From: Kondoa malvinella
Taxonomy: Eukaryota > Basidiomycota > Agaricostilbomycetes > Agaricostilbales > Kondoaceae
DNA length: 64,000 nucleotides
Assembly: GCA_039545315.1 (NCBI GenBank)
Contig: BCIM01000010.1
Coordinates: 1-64,000, forward strand
Direction: 5' to 3'
Of this stretch, positions 22,664-33,574 are shown one piece after another. Numbering within the stretch: position 1 is the first letter of the stretch; each line of letters starts with the position of its first letter. Position numbers and translations under genes: made by a program. The notes beneath the pieces were generated by a model, which had not been told where the DNA came from, ran no database searches, and worked only from the letters and a program-made list of their open reading frames with translations.

Positions 22664-24272
22664 TCACAGTCCGAGCAGCGATCCCTTCTTGTCACCTCCA
22701 AGATCAAGCTTGACGCCGAGAAGGTTGGGCACTGCTGCGTCTGCCTTGACTAGAGGACCTTTGCCGCTGAGATCGATAGCTGCATCGGCTTTGACTAGGG
22801 GAGCAGCAGCGTTGCCGACTTTGGCCTTGACATCGAGCAGCTTTTCGCCTCCGACCTTGGCTTTGGCATCGACTAGAGGAGCTTTGGCATCGCCAACAAC
22901 CGCTTTGACGTCGACGAGAGGCTTCTTATTGTCGAGAATAGGTGCAAGCTAGAGCAGAGCAATCAGTTCAAGCTCTATACCAACGGATAGAGAGGCTCAC
23001 ATTGNCATCGGCCACCAANCACAGATCTAGGATAGTAGCGTGACGCTTGAAGCCTTGAGCNCAGTTGCCAACAGCATCAGTTTGGCGTTGGTTGTTGAAC
23101 AGATCGAGGNTGAGCGAAGNGTCGATGCAAAGACCAGCNACAGTNGGATGGCGCTTCCATCCGGCAGTGCAGTGCTTGTCGCGTCCGTATTGGCGACCGA
23201 GCAGACCGTCAAGAATAGGCAAGTCGAGGCTGACGTCCAAGCACAAGTTGAGAATGGAAGAGTGTTTGCGCCTGTCGGACAAGCATGAGTACAGGGCAAA
23301 GGGATAAAAAGGAGAGAGAGGACTGACCATCCTGCTGCACAATTCTGCTGCCTGTCCGGGCGACGTCCGCCGAAACCAAGGTCCAGATCAAAGCGAATGA
23401 GCGGGTCAATGCAAATGCCGACAAGGTGAGGGTGGTCCTTCCAGCTGTCCGGGCAGTTGTCGTTGCTGTCCCATTCTTTGTGAGGTCCAGAAATGCCCAG
23501 GTCGAGGTCAATGTCGAAGTCGATGTCGATGCAGAGGTCAAGAAGGAAAGGATGCTGCTTGTAGTCAGATGGGCAGCCTTGATCTTTGCTGGGTCGGACT
23601 GGGCGAGGAGCAAGACGAATCGGGTTGTTGCGTTCGCATTGACCGGTTGAGCGGTCCCTGAAGAAGCCGAAGGGACAATTGGCAGGCTTGTTGTTGTCCT
23701 TCTGCTTAGGTGGTTGAGCGTTGTTGTTCTTTGGCTTCTCGGGTGCGCCATTGTTCTCGTTCTTGAGCTGGTCCTGAGGCCGAGGAGATGGAGCAGGCGT
23801 CCAAGCTGGCGGCTGAGATGTGGAAGACGGTCGGGGGGCAATCTTAATGGGTCTGGGTTTGAAGCTATTCGGAGTAGGCTTGGGCGAAGGAGCAGCTGGA
23901 GATTTGTAGCCAGGGCAGTCTGGTCGATGCGTGTTGGCCAAGACGTCGACATCAACGCAAGCTTTGACAATGTTGGCAACGTTGGCAGTCGCGTGAGCTT
24001 GAAGAAGACCTTCTTTGCCGGCGACCTGTTACTCAAAGTCAGAACGCGTCAAATGCTCAAGAGAATATGCTCACCTCGGCAGACAGAGTCGCGTCGACCA
24101 GATTGCCAACCTGGACTTTCGCATTGACATCGAGCAGACCCTGTGTACGGACTGTCAGCCAGGGCATAGTGAAAAGGACAAGGTGTCTCACATCGTTACC
24201 GCCCAAACCGAGGATTGGCAGACCATAGATCGAAGAAGCGCAAGCAGCGAGCGCAACGAATGAAGCACGCAT
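22664..24272 (-). CDS. Secreted C-x13-C repeat protein, paralog A
   Basis: Full-length relative of 3974-5582 with the same five-exon structure. Its signal peptide exon is different in sequence (MRASFVALAACASSIYG) and so is its promoter, but from the second exon to the fifth cysteine module the two genes are nearly identical (KVQV here for KVKV there). Five C-x13-C modules and the VKA/VDAK repeat tail are present. Seven N calls between 23005 and 23145 fall in the last two modules and leave several residues undetermined. Stop TGA is at 22666-22664. Function unknown; secreted by signal peptide. Confidence 0.75.
23005..23145. other. Cluster of seven ambiguous bases
   Basis: N at 23005, 23019, 23061, 23110, 23120, 23139 and 23145, in the coding exon of paralog A directly outside the repeat arm. 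Ns elsewhere in the window are isolated (462, 690, 4192 and two mirrors). This pattern fits a consensus in which reads of two similar copies were mixed. Confidence 0.8.
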
Positions 24273-25028
24273 AGTGTTGTAGTAAGGCTTGAAGAGAAAG
24301 GACTGGTGATCTTCAAAAGGAACGTGGGTGACCTGAAAAGGTTGGAGGAAAGAGACAAGTAGAAGAGAGAAGGCTTGAGTAATGAAAGAAGGGAGAAAGA
24401 GGAGCAGCAGCGCGCTTTTTGTGAGCATCGCCAGAATAACACAGTCTAGTTCCGAATGGAGACTTGCTTGGATAGCCCAGGGTGCTTCGAAAGTGCACTG
24501 TGAATGCCGAGTGTACACGTCCACTTCTATACGCTCTTTGGAGACATAGACAGACAGCAGATAGGCCCGGAAAACACGACTTTAACGCGAGAATCAGACT
24601 GGTGCAGTCCTTTGATTGAATGCAGCCAGACTCCAACAGCAATCTATAGTAGCATCCAAGAGATCAACAGTCGTGTAGCTTGCACAGCTTTGGCGCGTGC
24701 GCGACACAGGAAAATCTGTGGAAAGGCTTCGCGATGTTGTCGTCAAATCGTCAAGACCGCTCTGACTGAGCTCTTTCAGAACATCCGTTTCAGTCTCTTG
24801 TGCTATTTCTTCTTTTTCTTGATGCACGGTAGCATTTCACTGCCTGGTCTTCGAACGTTTGCTTTTTTAAATTCTTTCGAGACAAGGCTTTTTCGCTGCT
24901 CTTGTTCCTTTGCTCTACCTCGCTTTCTCGGGGTCTCTTAGCCGTGGATGAGCATCTTCTCGGACTGTGACGGAAAACAGACATGACCGTCGTTCTGGTG
25001 TCAGTACTCAATTCCGCAAAGAAGCAAC
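24273..25028. other. Promoter of paralog A and gene-free stretch
   Basis: The first 200 bases on the minus strand carry pyrimidine-rich runs as expected for a fungal promoter. Beyond that only short, unrecognised open frames occur on either strand. Confidence 0.4.
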
Positions 25029-25420
25029 AAGGCCAGAAAGGACGAAGTACAAGAGCTGCTCAGCAGTGCCATTCAGACCATTCTGCTGGAAAAGGCATCG
25101 TCCGATATGTCCTAGCCTGCACTGCAGCTCGCAGCTCGCAGGGCCAACCGTCAACAGTATCTCTTCGATCAGCAAACGGGTCTTCCAGTGTTAGTACAGA
25201 CTGCGAAGAGGCAACCTACTACTGTGTCGATCTATGCCTGTCGCCGAGAAGAAGATTTTCGAGATGCCACCAACGCTGAAGCTAGACGGACCGCTCGTCC
25301 ATCGAATAAGACCTGAACAGAATAAAGACAGGGCGCTTGGCTGCGAATCTTCTCAATATCAATCGCTGGAAAGGGCTTGCTGCGGCCCTGAAGAAAAGCC
25401 CAGCGGTGACGAGTCTCTGA
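25029..25420 (+). pseudogene. Interrupted coding-like sequence, unknown family
   Basis: Three blocks in changing frames look like real protein: KARKDEVQELLSSAIQTILL, then ARRANRQQYLFDQQTGLPVL through REEDFRDATNAEARRTA, then KTGRLAANLLNINRWKGLAA ending TSL at TGA 25418. A TAG separates the first two in the same frame, and the third is in another frame. Possible introns between them would be only about 20-25 nt. It may be a broken gene or one with misread splice sites. Confidence 0.3.
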
Positions 25421-26126
25421 TTCAAGCGAAATCCTTTCGGTAGCGAAACAGGTCATGTGCACGACGACCTTGTGATTCGCTCGTCTTCTCTTCGCTGTCT
25501 CGATCTATAGTGCTGTAGATCAGAAGAAGAAGGCATCAATGTACTTTTCTCGGTCCTCGGCTCACAATCTCGACAGCTGCAAACGCTCCACATGCCCGCT
25601 ACTGCTTTTCGTTGGCCAACTTATACCGTTTGGCGACCTCGTAACTTACCATCAGGTCCGGTTGACGAGTCTCTACATGGCAAACAACAGCCTCAAAGTA
25701 GGCGATGACAGTCAAGCTGAACTGCCCATGTCTAACTGTGAAGCGGCGTCAAGGACTGCAACCAAAATTACAACCGGTCCTAATCTCAGTACAAAGAGTC
25801 TCATGAGCGTTTCAGCTGGATGATGGCTAGCTCCCGCTTTTGGGGAATGCAGAAGATGTCAGGTTGACTGACCCGGTCTGTTGTACAAAGAGCAGTATAA
25901 AAGACAAGGGTCAGAACAAAAGGTAAGATGTAGATGAGCCTCTTTGAATGCTGTTGTAGAGCATTGCGTGACGCACGGAGCTCGCACATTGTAGTGAGTG
26001 CTTCTTGACTCTTGACGACCACTTCTCAAACTGTGTTGTCAGCTAGACGCGCACCGACTTGCATTTCAGCTCTGCATCAAGTTTGACCCAACAAAGTTTG
26101 ACCCAACAACGCGATCATCAAGCAAT
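25421..26126. other. Gene-poor stretch with weak minus-strand ORF
   Basis: A 73-codon frame at 26022-25801 (minus) contains one membrane-like segment (LIYILPFVLTLVFYTALC) but has no other support. Confidence 0.25.
26079..26108. repeat. Two direct copies of a 15-mer
   Basis: AAGTTTGACCCAACA occurs twice in direct tandem just before the interrupted ORF at 26127. Confidence 0.7.
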
Positions 26127-26438
26127 ATGCCGCGTCGAAGCAAGATGATGATGGGCCACGAAATCAAATTCTAAGGCGACAAAATCTACATTGACGCAGC
26201 TGTACCAGCAGACGTAGAGACCGCGCTCGACTTCCTGTTGTCCCACTCAAGCGTCACGCCCTCGTCAGAAGGATATGCCGAGGCGAAGGAGCAGCTAAGG
26301 CAAAACGTTGACGTCGCTGTGACATGGCCAAATGCAGGCAAGCAGGAGACGGACGTGAAGGGAGAGCCAACAGCACCGGTCCAGCAGGAATCGAAAGGGG
26401 AGAGGTAGATTCGCAAAGCTTCTTCGCTCGAAAGTAGG
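26127..26438 (+). pseudogene. Small ORF interrupted by TAA
   Basis: ATG 26127 reads MPRRSKMMMGHEIKF, then TAA at 26172-26174, then an uninterrupted 87-codon frame with strongly protein-like composition (GDKIYIDAAVPADVETALDF, then EAKEQLRQNVDVAVTWPNAG) to TAG 26436-26438. No splice pair removes the stop. A CAA to TAA change would explain it. The family is unknown. Confidence 0.4.
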
Positions 26439-26861
26439 GCTCTCGTTTGGACACGAATTCGGCTCATTATGCTGCCCTCTGTATAGGCACGCTCTCCAAG
26501 GCTTGTAGACGTGATGCTGGGCGCACGGCTTCAGCTAGGTTGGCTCATCAGTCAGGCTGATGATGCCAGCATGTCAATGTATGCTTCGAACTTTGTTATG
26601 AGTGAAATACCATATAAGTCGCAGGGTGTATTTAGGCTTACCTCAAAGCGTGCTTGTCTGAGCTGCTGTCACCATCGCTTGTCTGGCATGCTTCCGCTTG
26701 CGCCTCTAATAAGTAGCTTGTCCCAGCACAACGACTTTCGATACCCGCTCGACTGGCAGATACCCTAGATACCTGCGTATTCGATACCAAGACAGTCACT
26801 CGCTTCTTTGCACTGTTTGCCCTGCTATCATCACAACCTTTTTTCCCTCGAGACTTTCGCG
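26439..26861. promoter_or_regulatory. Upstream region of first MYND gene
   Basis: No gene is seen in this stretch. It presumably holds the promoter of the gene starting at 26862. Confidence 0.3.
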
Positions 26862-28112
26862 ATGGATCATCTTGCTTCGGCCATCTTTTCATCTGCAGCA
26901 GCGGCAGCTCCTGGATCAGATCGTATGAAACTGCCGACCGCAGAAGAATTGCCTAAAGTGCTTGCCGATGCCAGAGAAGGCGCGGACAGGATCGTCGCAG
27001 GAATGCAAGCAGGCAAGGTGGATCAGACGTTCACCAAGTGGGTCTTCCGCGGGCGCTCGGAAGCTGGAACGGTCATGTCAAACATCAGATTGCGTCTCAT
27101 TCTGAGCGAGCAGCCGGATTTGTTTCTTGAGGGTGCGGAAAGAGCAATGGTGTTATTTGCGAGAGCAGTAAACCGCTGGGCTGGTCTAGGGTGGATAGGT
27201 GGCTTGTCCGACATGGCCGACTGCAGTCGAATGGGCTTTTCTCCTCTGCTTCAAGACATAGTTCAGCAAACCAGCTTCTTTCGATATATGCCAAAGCCTC
27301 ATTGCAAGCGCATGTTCATTATCCTCCTTCAAATTTGTGTTACCTTCGTAGAAGCATACTACCCTCGTTCCGCCTCAGCATCACACGAGTTGGATCTGGA
27401 AGGGAAGAGCTTGATCGAGTGTTCCTTGACACACATGCAAGCCTTCTACTCAGCTAATCCTCACGCCTCACAAGAAGCTTTCGACGCATTGCAAACATCT
27501 CAAGATGCCACCGACGTGTTCGATCGATTGCAAGCACTGATCAAGAAAGAGTTATCTTCCATGCCCATTTTAAGTCGTGCTCAATTTCCCGCGCATCCTA
27601 TCTACATTATCAGCTCGGTCACTGCGCTCATGATGCGGCAAATGAGGGTTTCCGGTCCTATGAATACAGCCAATACAGCCCAGTTGCGCGAAGTTCAGGC
27701 TATGAATGATGCAGAGGAGCGATGTAGGGCGATCGAGAATGAAAAATGTTGGAGGCGTGCAGAAGAACCTCCGACGACGCCCGGCCGAGCAATGGGCAGG
27801 ACGTACAAAAGCGATCCGGATTATCTCTCAGTCTGTGTATTTTGCGCGGCTCATGGAAGGGGTGCAGAAGCTAGCAAGAAATTTAAGCCTTGCAGCGCCT
27901 GCGGAATGGCCACTTATTGCGGTCAGTCATCCAGTTACGTTGTATAGGCATAGTCTCACATATCGCATTAGGCAAAGAATGTCAGAAAGCTGGTTCGTCT
28001 AGCGATCTTTCCCTTCTGGTTATGTTCCGCTCACCTTTGCTACACAATAGATTGGAAGAAGTCGCACAAACTCAAATGCTCAAAAATCAATGCGAAAACC
28101 TCGGTCAATTAA
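26862..28112 (+). CDS. MYND-finger protein 1
   Basis: ATG 26862 (MDHLASAIFSS) is preferred over the upstream in-frame ATG at 26808. About 330 residues of an alpha-helical region (AREGADRIVAGMQAGKVDQT; QAFYSANPHASQEAFDALQ) precede a C-terminal MYND zinc finger. Two introns (near 27921-27971 and 27992-28050) split the finger; joined it reads CVFC, CSACG, TYCGKECQK, then WKKSHKLKC, so all eight zinc ligands are present. MYND fingers bind proline-rich peptides. The N-terminal domain was not recognised. It is paralogous to 36082-37373 and is the only MYND locus here without an obvious lesion. Confidence 0.75.
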
Positions 28113-28499
28113 ACAAGTACACCGCCATTTCTATGCAAGCTCCTCCCGCCTATGCACTTCCGCCTATGTTCGCTCACAAAAAGAGTTTCAATGCAAGTTA
28201 TAGAATAGAATCACACAGTCCAGCGTTCATGCTGACCAAAATGACTTTTGGCTGAAAGGCGTTGTATGTTGTATGTCCGGGAGAGCTCTTTGCAATTCGC
28301 GTGGACGCCGCGCTGAACAGTGCTGCTGACTCCTCGCATGTCACTCCTGTTAGCGTGAATGCCACATTTTCGACGATACGGCCGTCCCCATCTGCTACAA
28401 GACTTGTTTTGAGGCTACCAGATAACAAAGACTACAAATACCCCCGCTGTACTCGTAGAACCCTGCTCTGAAGATACCATAAGCTATGCTCACTGAAAC
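28113..28499. other. Intergenic, no supported gene
   Basis: Only short overlapping frames on both strands. Nothing was recognised. Confidence 0.35.
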
Positions 28500-29407
28500 G
28501 GATTTGCTGCACGCGATGGCCGCGGGAAGCAGTCCTTTAAATTATGGGAATTCGATTGGAGACAGGAAATGATCAAGATGGGCGTAGACGGACACAAAAG
28601 GACCTGCAACAACCCGCTCTGTAATGCTGAGCCAGATTTTTAACCAAATGTCCGTTTTGGCCTTCAAGCTCTATTCCATTGGCTGACATCTTGGCCAGCG
28701 TCCAACTTCCTCTCATGTTCTGGCTGTGACATCAAGAAGACTAAATACTGCTCGCCGGCGTGTCAAGCTGTCGCGTGGCCGGACCATAAATTAGGGAGAG
28801 AGCAACGTGTGAGGCTGACCGAGCTTGTTGCGACTGGAAATTTTGGCAAGACGATCGAACGCACAACGCTATCATTGGCATGATTGTGGAGCACACCGCT
28901 GGTTTCGACTCTACCTTTGACAAAGATCAGGCTGTCATCGTGCACTACACCTACTGTCCAGAGTTACCACTCGAGCGCCGATTTCAATTCGATCATGCAC
29001 ACCGTAAACTGGCTCGTGAAGCTTATCAGCCCTACCTGTCCGCGCGGGAAGACATGTGTAACATGTCATTCAGTCCAGACGAAGCGGCACGAGTCTGGCT
29101 AAACAAAACTGCAACAACACCTGGTGCTGTTGTCATCCCTCAAATAAGCTTGGTCAAGGTCGATGGTCTCGAGCAAGGATTTTATTATGGGGGGCGGGAA
29201 GTCGATATACCAGCGCCGGATACTTCAGTCTGGCAGTATATGGTGCAAAGTAAAGTGGTTTCCCTTTGCTGCGCGGCTCACTGTTGGCTTAAATCATTTG
29301 CCTCTTAGGACCTTCTCAATAATGGGCTCACAAAAGAAGAGAAGAAGATCAAATGCAGTCACCCGCCATGCATCCGAGCGAGAGAAGCTAAGAAGGACAG
29401 TCGGTAG
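28500..29407 (+). pseudogene. MYND-finger protein 2, frame disrupted
   Basis: Pieces can be read as one gene like 32605-33574: HKRTCNNPLC, then after a probable intron a MYND core CSGCDIKKTKYCSPACQAVA with WPDHK, then CCDWKFWQDDRTHNAIIGMI and VIVHYTYCPELPLERRFQFD, then EEKKIKCSHPPCIRA to a TAG near 29405. The frame changes by one base between WPDHK and the CDWK block around 28790-28830, and I found no good intron there. It may continue in small exons to about 29600. Start is approximate. It is either a decayed paralog or has unusual splicing. Confidence 0.45.
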
Positions 29408-29853
29408 CAGGGTCACCTTTGTAGCGCAGAAGGGAGAGGTACAGCTTAGGCATGTGCGGCTATATCCTCCAAAGGGTGTTAGTGTGGTCCGAGCGAGTGC
29501 AGGGTTGTCCACCTGAAGAAGCACGGTTTGGCAAAGACTTCGACTGAAGGGGATGCTGCTCCTGGTACGACTACTGTGCAAACGGCTAAAACGGATATGC
29601 AGACATAGATGGACTGTATAACATTCTGACCCTGCGCTTGACTTTGACCTCCCTTGCATGAACCACCATGTATACCACTATTTGTGCTGTTTGATATCCT
29701 ACTACGCAACCTATCTTGTGCTGGAAGCAATCCAAGCGCGTGCTTTACCGCGGCCTAGCTGAATAGCGCTTCATCCCCAAGCTCCCCTTCGCAACTACCT
29801 CTGGCCAATTCTCGACAGATTCCACGCTCAAACAGACAAACTGTACTTGCATC

Positions 29854-30633
29854 ATGACCATCTCGGCTTTCTTCATCCTCAATTTCAAAGGCAGTCCTTC
29901 TCAGCTTTCCCACAGACAGACGAGCTACAAATCTCGCCAATCCATTCGCAAAGTCCCAGGCGGCTCTGGTCCTAAATTACACGACCGTTTCCTTGATCGT
30001 TGTCTGTCGCGTATCAAATCCGATAGGTCAGCGGCTTTGACAGCTGCTCGTGGTTCAGCCTATGCGAATGCTCTCTACGCGAAAGAAGAAGGGACGGGTG
30101 AATGGTCTGCTAAGGAAGAGTTGGTGATGCGTAGGATGATAAGGAGGGAATGGGAAATGTTCAAGAGGGATTATTCAGATGACTGGGTAGATGAGGTTGG
30201 GGAAGTCTCGCCTGAGGATGATGAGGAAGATACGATGCAGGCGCCGGAAGACGAAGAGCTTGAATACTGCATTCGGCAAGCTCTGGATCAGCAAAGCAAT
30301 GATATGGATATCGATGGTTCGTCGAATGCTTGACCATCTTTCGCGCAGTTGGTTGGGAACGCTCCTTGTCTGGTCTGTCAAGCTCCAGCATCTGCGCTGT
30401 GCCAAACGGACACCTTTATCGCGTGTCTAGCGTTTCATTGGTCTCTTACGCTTTCGAGCTTATCGAACGCGCAAGACGTCTTTTATCTTCATGGGTCCGT
30501 CCACATGTCGTATTACACTCTAATTGCTGACCGATGTCTCTGTCGTATAGCATACCTCCGAATCATACACCGCTATTCTATCATGATCCAGCTACGGACG
30601 CTGGCTATCTATTTTCTGGTTGTGAAGAGATGA
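29854..30633 (+). CDS. RPA-interacting (RPAIN)-like protein with in-frame TGA
   Basis: The N-terminal half matches the RPAIN layout: LHDRFLDRCLSRIKSDRSAA, then a REWEMFKRDY block, an acidic stretch (EDDEEDTMQAPEDEEL) and EYCIRQALDQQ. RPAIN proteins bind replication protein A and help its nuclear import. The zinc-binding C-terminal part (APCLVCQAPASALCQ) is in the same frame but lies just after a TGA at 30331-30333. A 32-nt intron over the stop would shift the frame. So the protein is truncated before its zinc finger, uses unusual splicing, or the base is miscalled. Confidence 0.45.
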
Positions 30634-31035
30634 TCGCGCTCGCCTGAGCCTTCCGCCTTTGTACATAGCCACTAACACATCTATCACAGCATTCACTGCG
30701 GTCACTGAGTGCGTGGATTCACGAAGGGTCCCAAACTAGAGGGGTTATAGCCCATTATCTCTTGTACAACTTTTTCCGAGAGGCAGGAAAACCTGATGTG
30801 TTGGAGATCTAAGGCGAAACCTTCTGTAATGCGCTCAATTGGGATCAAGAAGGATCCCACGGCTGCCCAACAGGACTTATTGCCGCCGACCCATGACTGC
30901 TCTTGCTCACGACCGTGACTTGCCTCTGTGACACTGCTCTGTCATGAATACATAGACCGCAAGGCTGGTCACCGCTTCCTCGCTAGACGGAGCAGACTGA
31001 GCTGCGCAGCGATATCGAGAGCAAAGTTCTCAGCC
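30634..31035. other. Intergenic region
   Basis: No gene is supported. It should hold the promoter of the HNH gene. Confidence 0.35.
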
Positions 31036-32538
31036 ATGTCGGATACCCCTTCAATTATACCCTCGCAAGACGTTGAAGTCCTCTCAATCATTGAACAGCT
31101 ATCGGAGCATGAGGACAAAATACCTATTCGTAACCTAATGAAGGCTTTGTGGATTCATGGACCAGCGAAAGCCAAAGCGCAACTGCGTGAGGACATTCAG
31201 TCGAAGAAGGATCGTATAGAAGATCTCGTAGAGGATGTCATTCGCTGGGCTGCCGTCATTCGAGCAGGTATAGTTGATTCTGTTGGTTGCACAGCGTGTC
31301 CATAATCAATCGTATCGCTTTCAGTCCGTGCGCAAGGTGGTACTACCCCTGAAGCATCAAGCCGCTCAAGTTCGACTACTTTTACGCGCGAAAACGAGGA
31401 CGCAGCATATGCTCCGAAGCAGAAACGACAGCAAAGTTCACTGCGAGCCAAGGTAGGTGTCGATCTGAAATCGGATTATACATGGTCTGAGCAGCTAGAG
31501 CAGGTTCAGGCACGCGAAGGTTACGTCTGCCCAGTAACAGGCCATCTCGACCAATCGCTAGCTGGCACCAACTCGGAGATATATGAGACACTGTTACTTT
31601 CGAGTTCGATACAGCAAAGTGATCGTATGGACGCTGCGCATATCCTTCCTTTCGCCTTGGCTGCTGTGGAGAGCGACTCTACAGATACCTTGACAGTCGG
31701 TTAACTGAGTATTCGCTCGACCAGACTTCTAACTCATATTTTCCACAGCACAAACAGGCAATTTGGTCGGCGCTCGAGCGATTCTGCGGCGACCAGACAG
31801 CTCAGGTATACTTAGAGCATGATACCAACTCGACTGCTAATGCAATGCTGCTCGCCTCGCACATACACAAGCGATTTGGACAGTTTGGTATGGGTTTCGA
31901 ACAAGTCAGCGCTTCATCTAGTCACTCGCCATCAGCTGAAACGTTTGGTAGACATCTAATCCGAACGAATATACTATCATCCACTTTCCAGCAATGCCTT
32001 CCCACAAAGTCGATGGCAGTACGCTGTACCAAACTCTTCAAGGGATTGCTACTTTCGCTTCAGACATCGCGTTTTCAAATGGAGAGCTGATCGATCCACC
32101 GTCTGCTGCTTTGCTCGCTCTTCATCTCGCCTTTTGCAAGGTCTTTCATGCTTCGGGAATGGCTGAGGTTGAAGACGACCTCGAGAGAGACTCGGAAGAC
32201 TTTGTCTTGTGCAAGTCAGACGGATCAACGGATGTTTCAGAGATGGTCAGGTATCGGATGCAGCGGTGGCTTTGCGTATGGGACGAGCTCGGCGGGTGTC
32301 ATTGTATGTCTCATCACCTCATGCATTGCTTGAATTTGTCGAACATTGTTTTGTCTGCTAGTCACAGAGACAACATGATAGTACACCGGCTGATCTACCG
32401 CGACGCTTCTGGCTTTATACCAACATGGCTGTCCCTCTTCTCGATTTACTTCTCAAACCTGTGAAGGCCTCTTATTTGCCTACCACATTATGGCTGCAAC
32501 ATCAGGGGCCGAAACACCTTCCGACAACGTCTATTTGA
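31036..32538 (+). CDS. Fungal HNH_2 endonuclease-domain protein
   Basis: ATG 31036 opens MSDTPSIIPSQDVEVLSII. Three or four short introns follow (near 31267-31322, 31700-31749, 31907-31950). The joined sequence has REGYVCPVTGHLDQS, DAAHILPFALAAVES, WSALERFCG and NAMLLASHIHKRFGQFGMGF, the order and spacing of the fungal HNH_2 (PF13391-type) domain; the AHILPF histidines are the likely metal-binding site. About 140 residues follow, including NEYTIIHFPA and an acidic EVEDDLERDSEDF stretch. The C-terminal exon is uncertain: a coding-like block ending LPTTSI at 32536-32538 needs a frame that no clear splice pair gives. Biological role of this family is unknown. Confidence 0.6.
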
Positions 32539-32604
32539 GGCTTGTCAAGGGTCTATGATTGAATGCGAGAGTGGAAAAGTAGAGCAAACCGAGAGGTGAG
32601 CTAG

Positions 32605-33574
32605 ATGGACTACAGCTGCGGTTTGCTGCGACATGGCGTGAAGGAAGCGGCAATTATCATGAATGCAGAATACGTTCAGCAAATACGAACAACTCTCGCT
32701 CAAGACGTAGCCAACTTACACAGAAGAGCTTGTCAAAATTCAGGATGCCTGGTTGGTAGCGATACTCCTCACGATGGTAAGCACCTTCTCAAGAGATATG
32801 CACAACGCTGGGCTGATAACCAGTGGGCCGAAGAGAACAAATTCCTCCGCTGTGCCGGTTGTACAGAGCAAAGGACACGTTATTGTGGGCGTGCGTGTCA
32901 AATTCAGCATTGGCCGTGAGATATACCTGATCTGTACTTCGGAGCTGACATCTTGGGACCCAGACAACACAAGGTCGAATGTGACCAGACTCTAAAGAAA
33001 TAGCGCATGAACTTTATCTATCCTGCCGAGATTATGATATGCGATTGGAAGCCATGGACATACCAGCTTGAGAATGATGTGCTCATTGCACATATCACTC
33101 AATACATCTCGGGCTACAACAGTAACACCATGAAGAGGGATCACGATGTTGTTTTAAGGTTCAAGTACTGTGATCTTCTGCCATTCAATCGCAAGTTTCA
33201 GCTCAAGAGGGCCGAATACATTCCCATTAGCGAAGCGCAGAAACTGGCGTTGTCTGAAACAATTTCCATTGATTTTCTGGGGAAAGCATGGATGCAGATT
33301 GGATCAGGACAAGTGGGCCAACACAACAGTAACACCACAGTACATAAGAATTCCGCGTCTCAACCTTCTAGAGCTGGAGGGCAGTGACGTGAGAGGGGGA
33401 CGACTGCTGGGGTGGTGCTGGCTCGTCCAAAAGCTCTTCATCCAGCGGACGTTCGTCTGCAGCCGGCCTTTTATGAGGTCACCAAGGTCGGTCCTTAGTC
33501 ATCTAGTGGCCTTCTCGCTTATCTTGGTACCTCATGCGGCAGATGATGCTGAACGAAGGATTGTCGCCAGCTGA
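32605..33574 (+). pseudogene. MYND-finger protein 3, nonsense and frameshift
   Basis: From ATG 32605 the frame gives HRRACQNSGC and, after a 49-nt intron near 32918-32967, a MYND core CAGCTEQRTRYCGRACQ with HWPQHKVEC. A TAG at 33001-33003 follows, yet the same frame continues with homology to MYND 2 (ICDWKPWTYQLENDVLIAHI; YCDLLPFNRKFQLKR). Near 33300 the homology moves to another frame (WANTTVTPQYIRIPRLNLLE). Two lesions relative to its own paralog make a decayed gene the simplest reading. A truncated product ending at 33003 could still hold the finger. Confidence 0.5.

Larger units (their letters stand above)
19443..23004. repeat. Right arm of perfect inverted repeat
   Basis: Exact reverse complement of 1-3562, including N calls at 22315 and 22543. 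Beyond 23004 the right side continues into the secreted-protein gene while the left side is the window end. Arms are separated by about 15.9 kb of unique sequence centred near 11502. Confidence 0.95.

Noticed and set aside
1..23004. Transposon with long terminal inverted repeats
   Set aside because: The arms carry ordinary host-like genes, the spacer holds single-copy housekeeping genes such as RPC82 and IDO, and there is no transposase.
25801..26022. Small membrane protein on the minus strand
   Set aside because: A single hydrophobic stretch in an isolated short frame; no splice extension or homology could be argued.
26186..26467. 93-codon minus-strand ORF opposite the interrupted small gene
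   Set aside because: Its composition is that of an antisense shadow; the plus-strand reading is far more protein-like.
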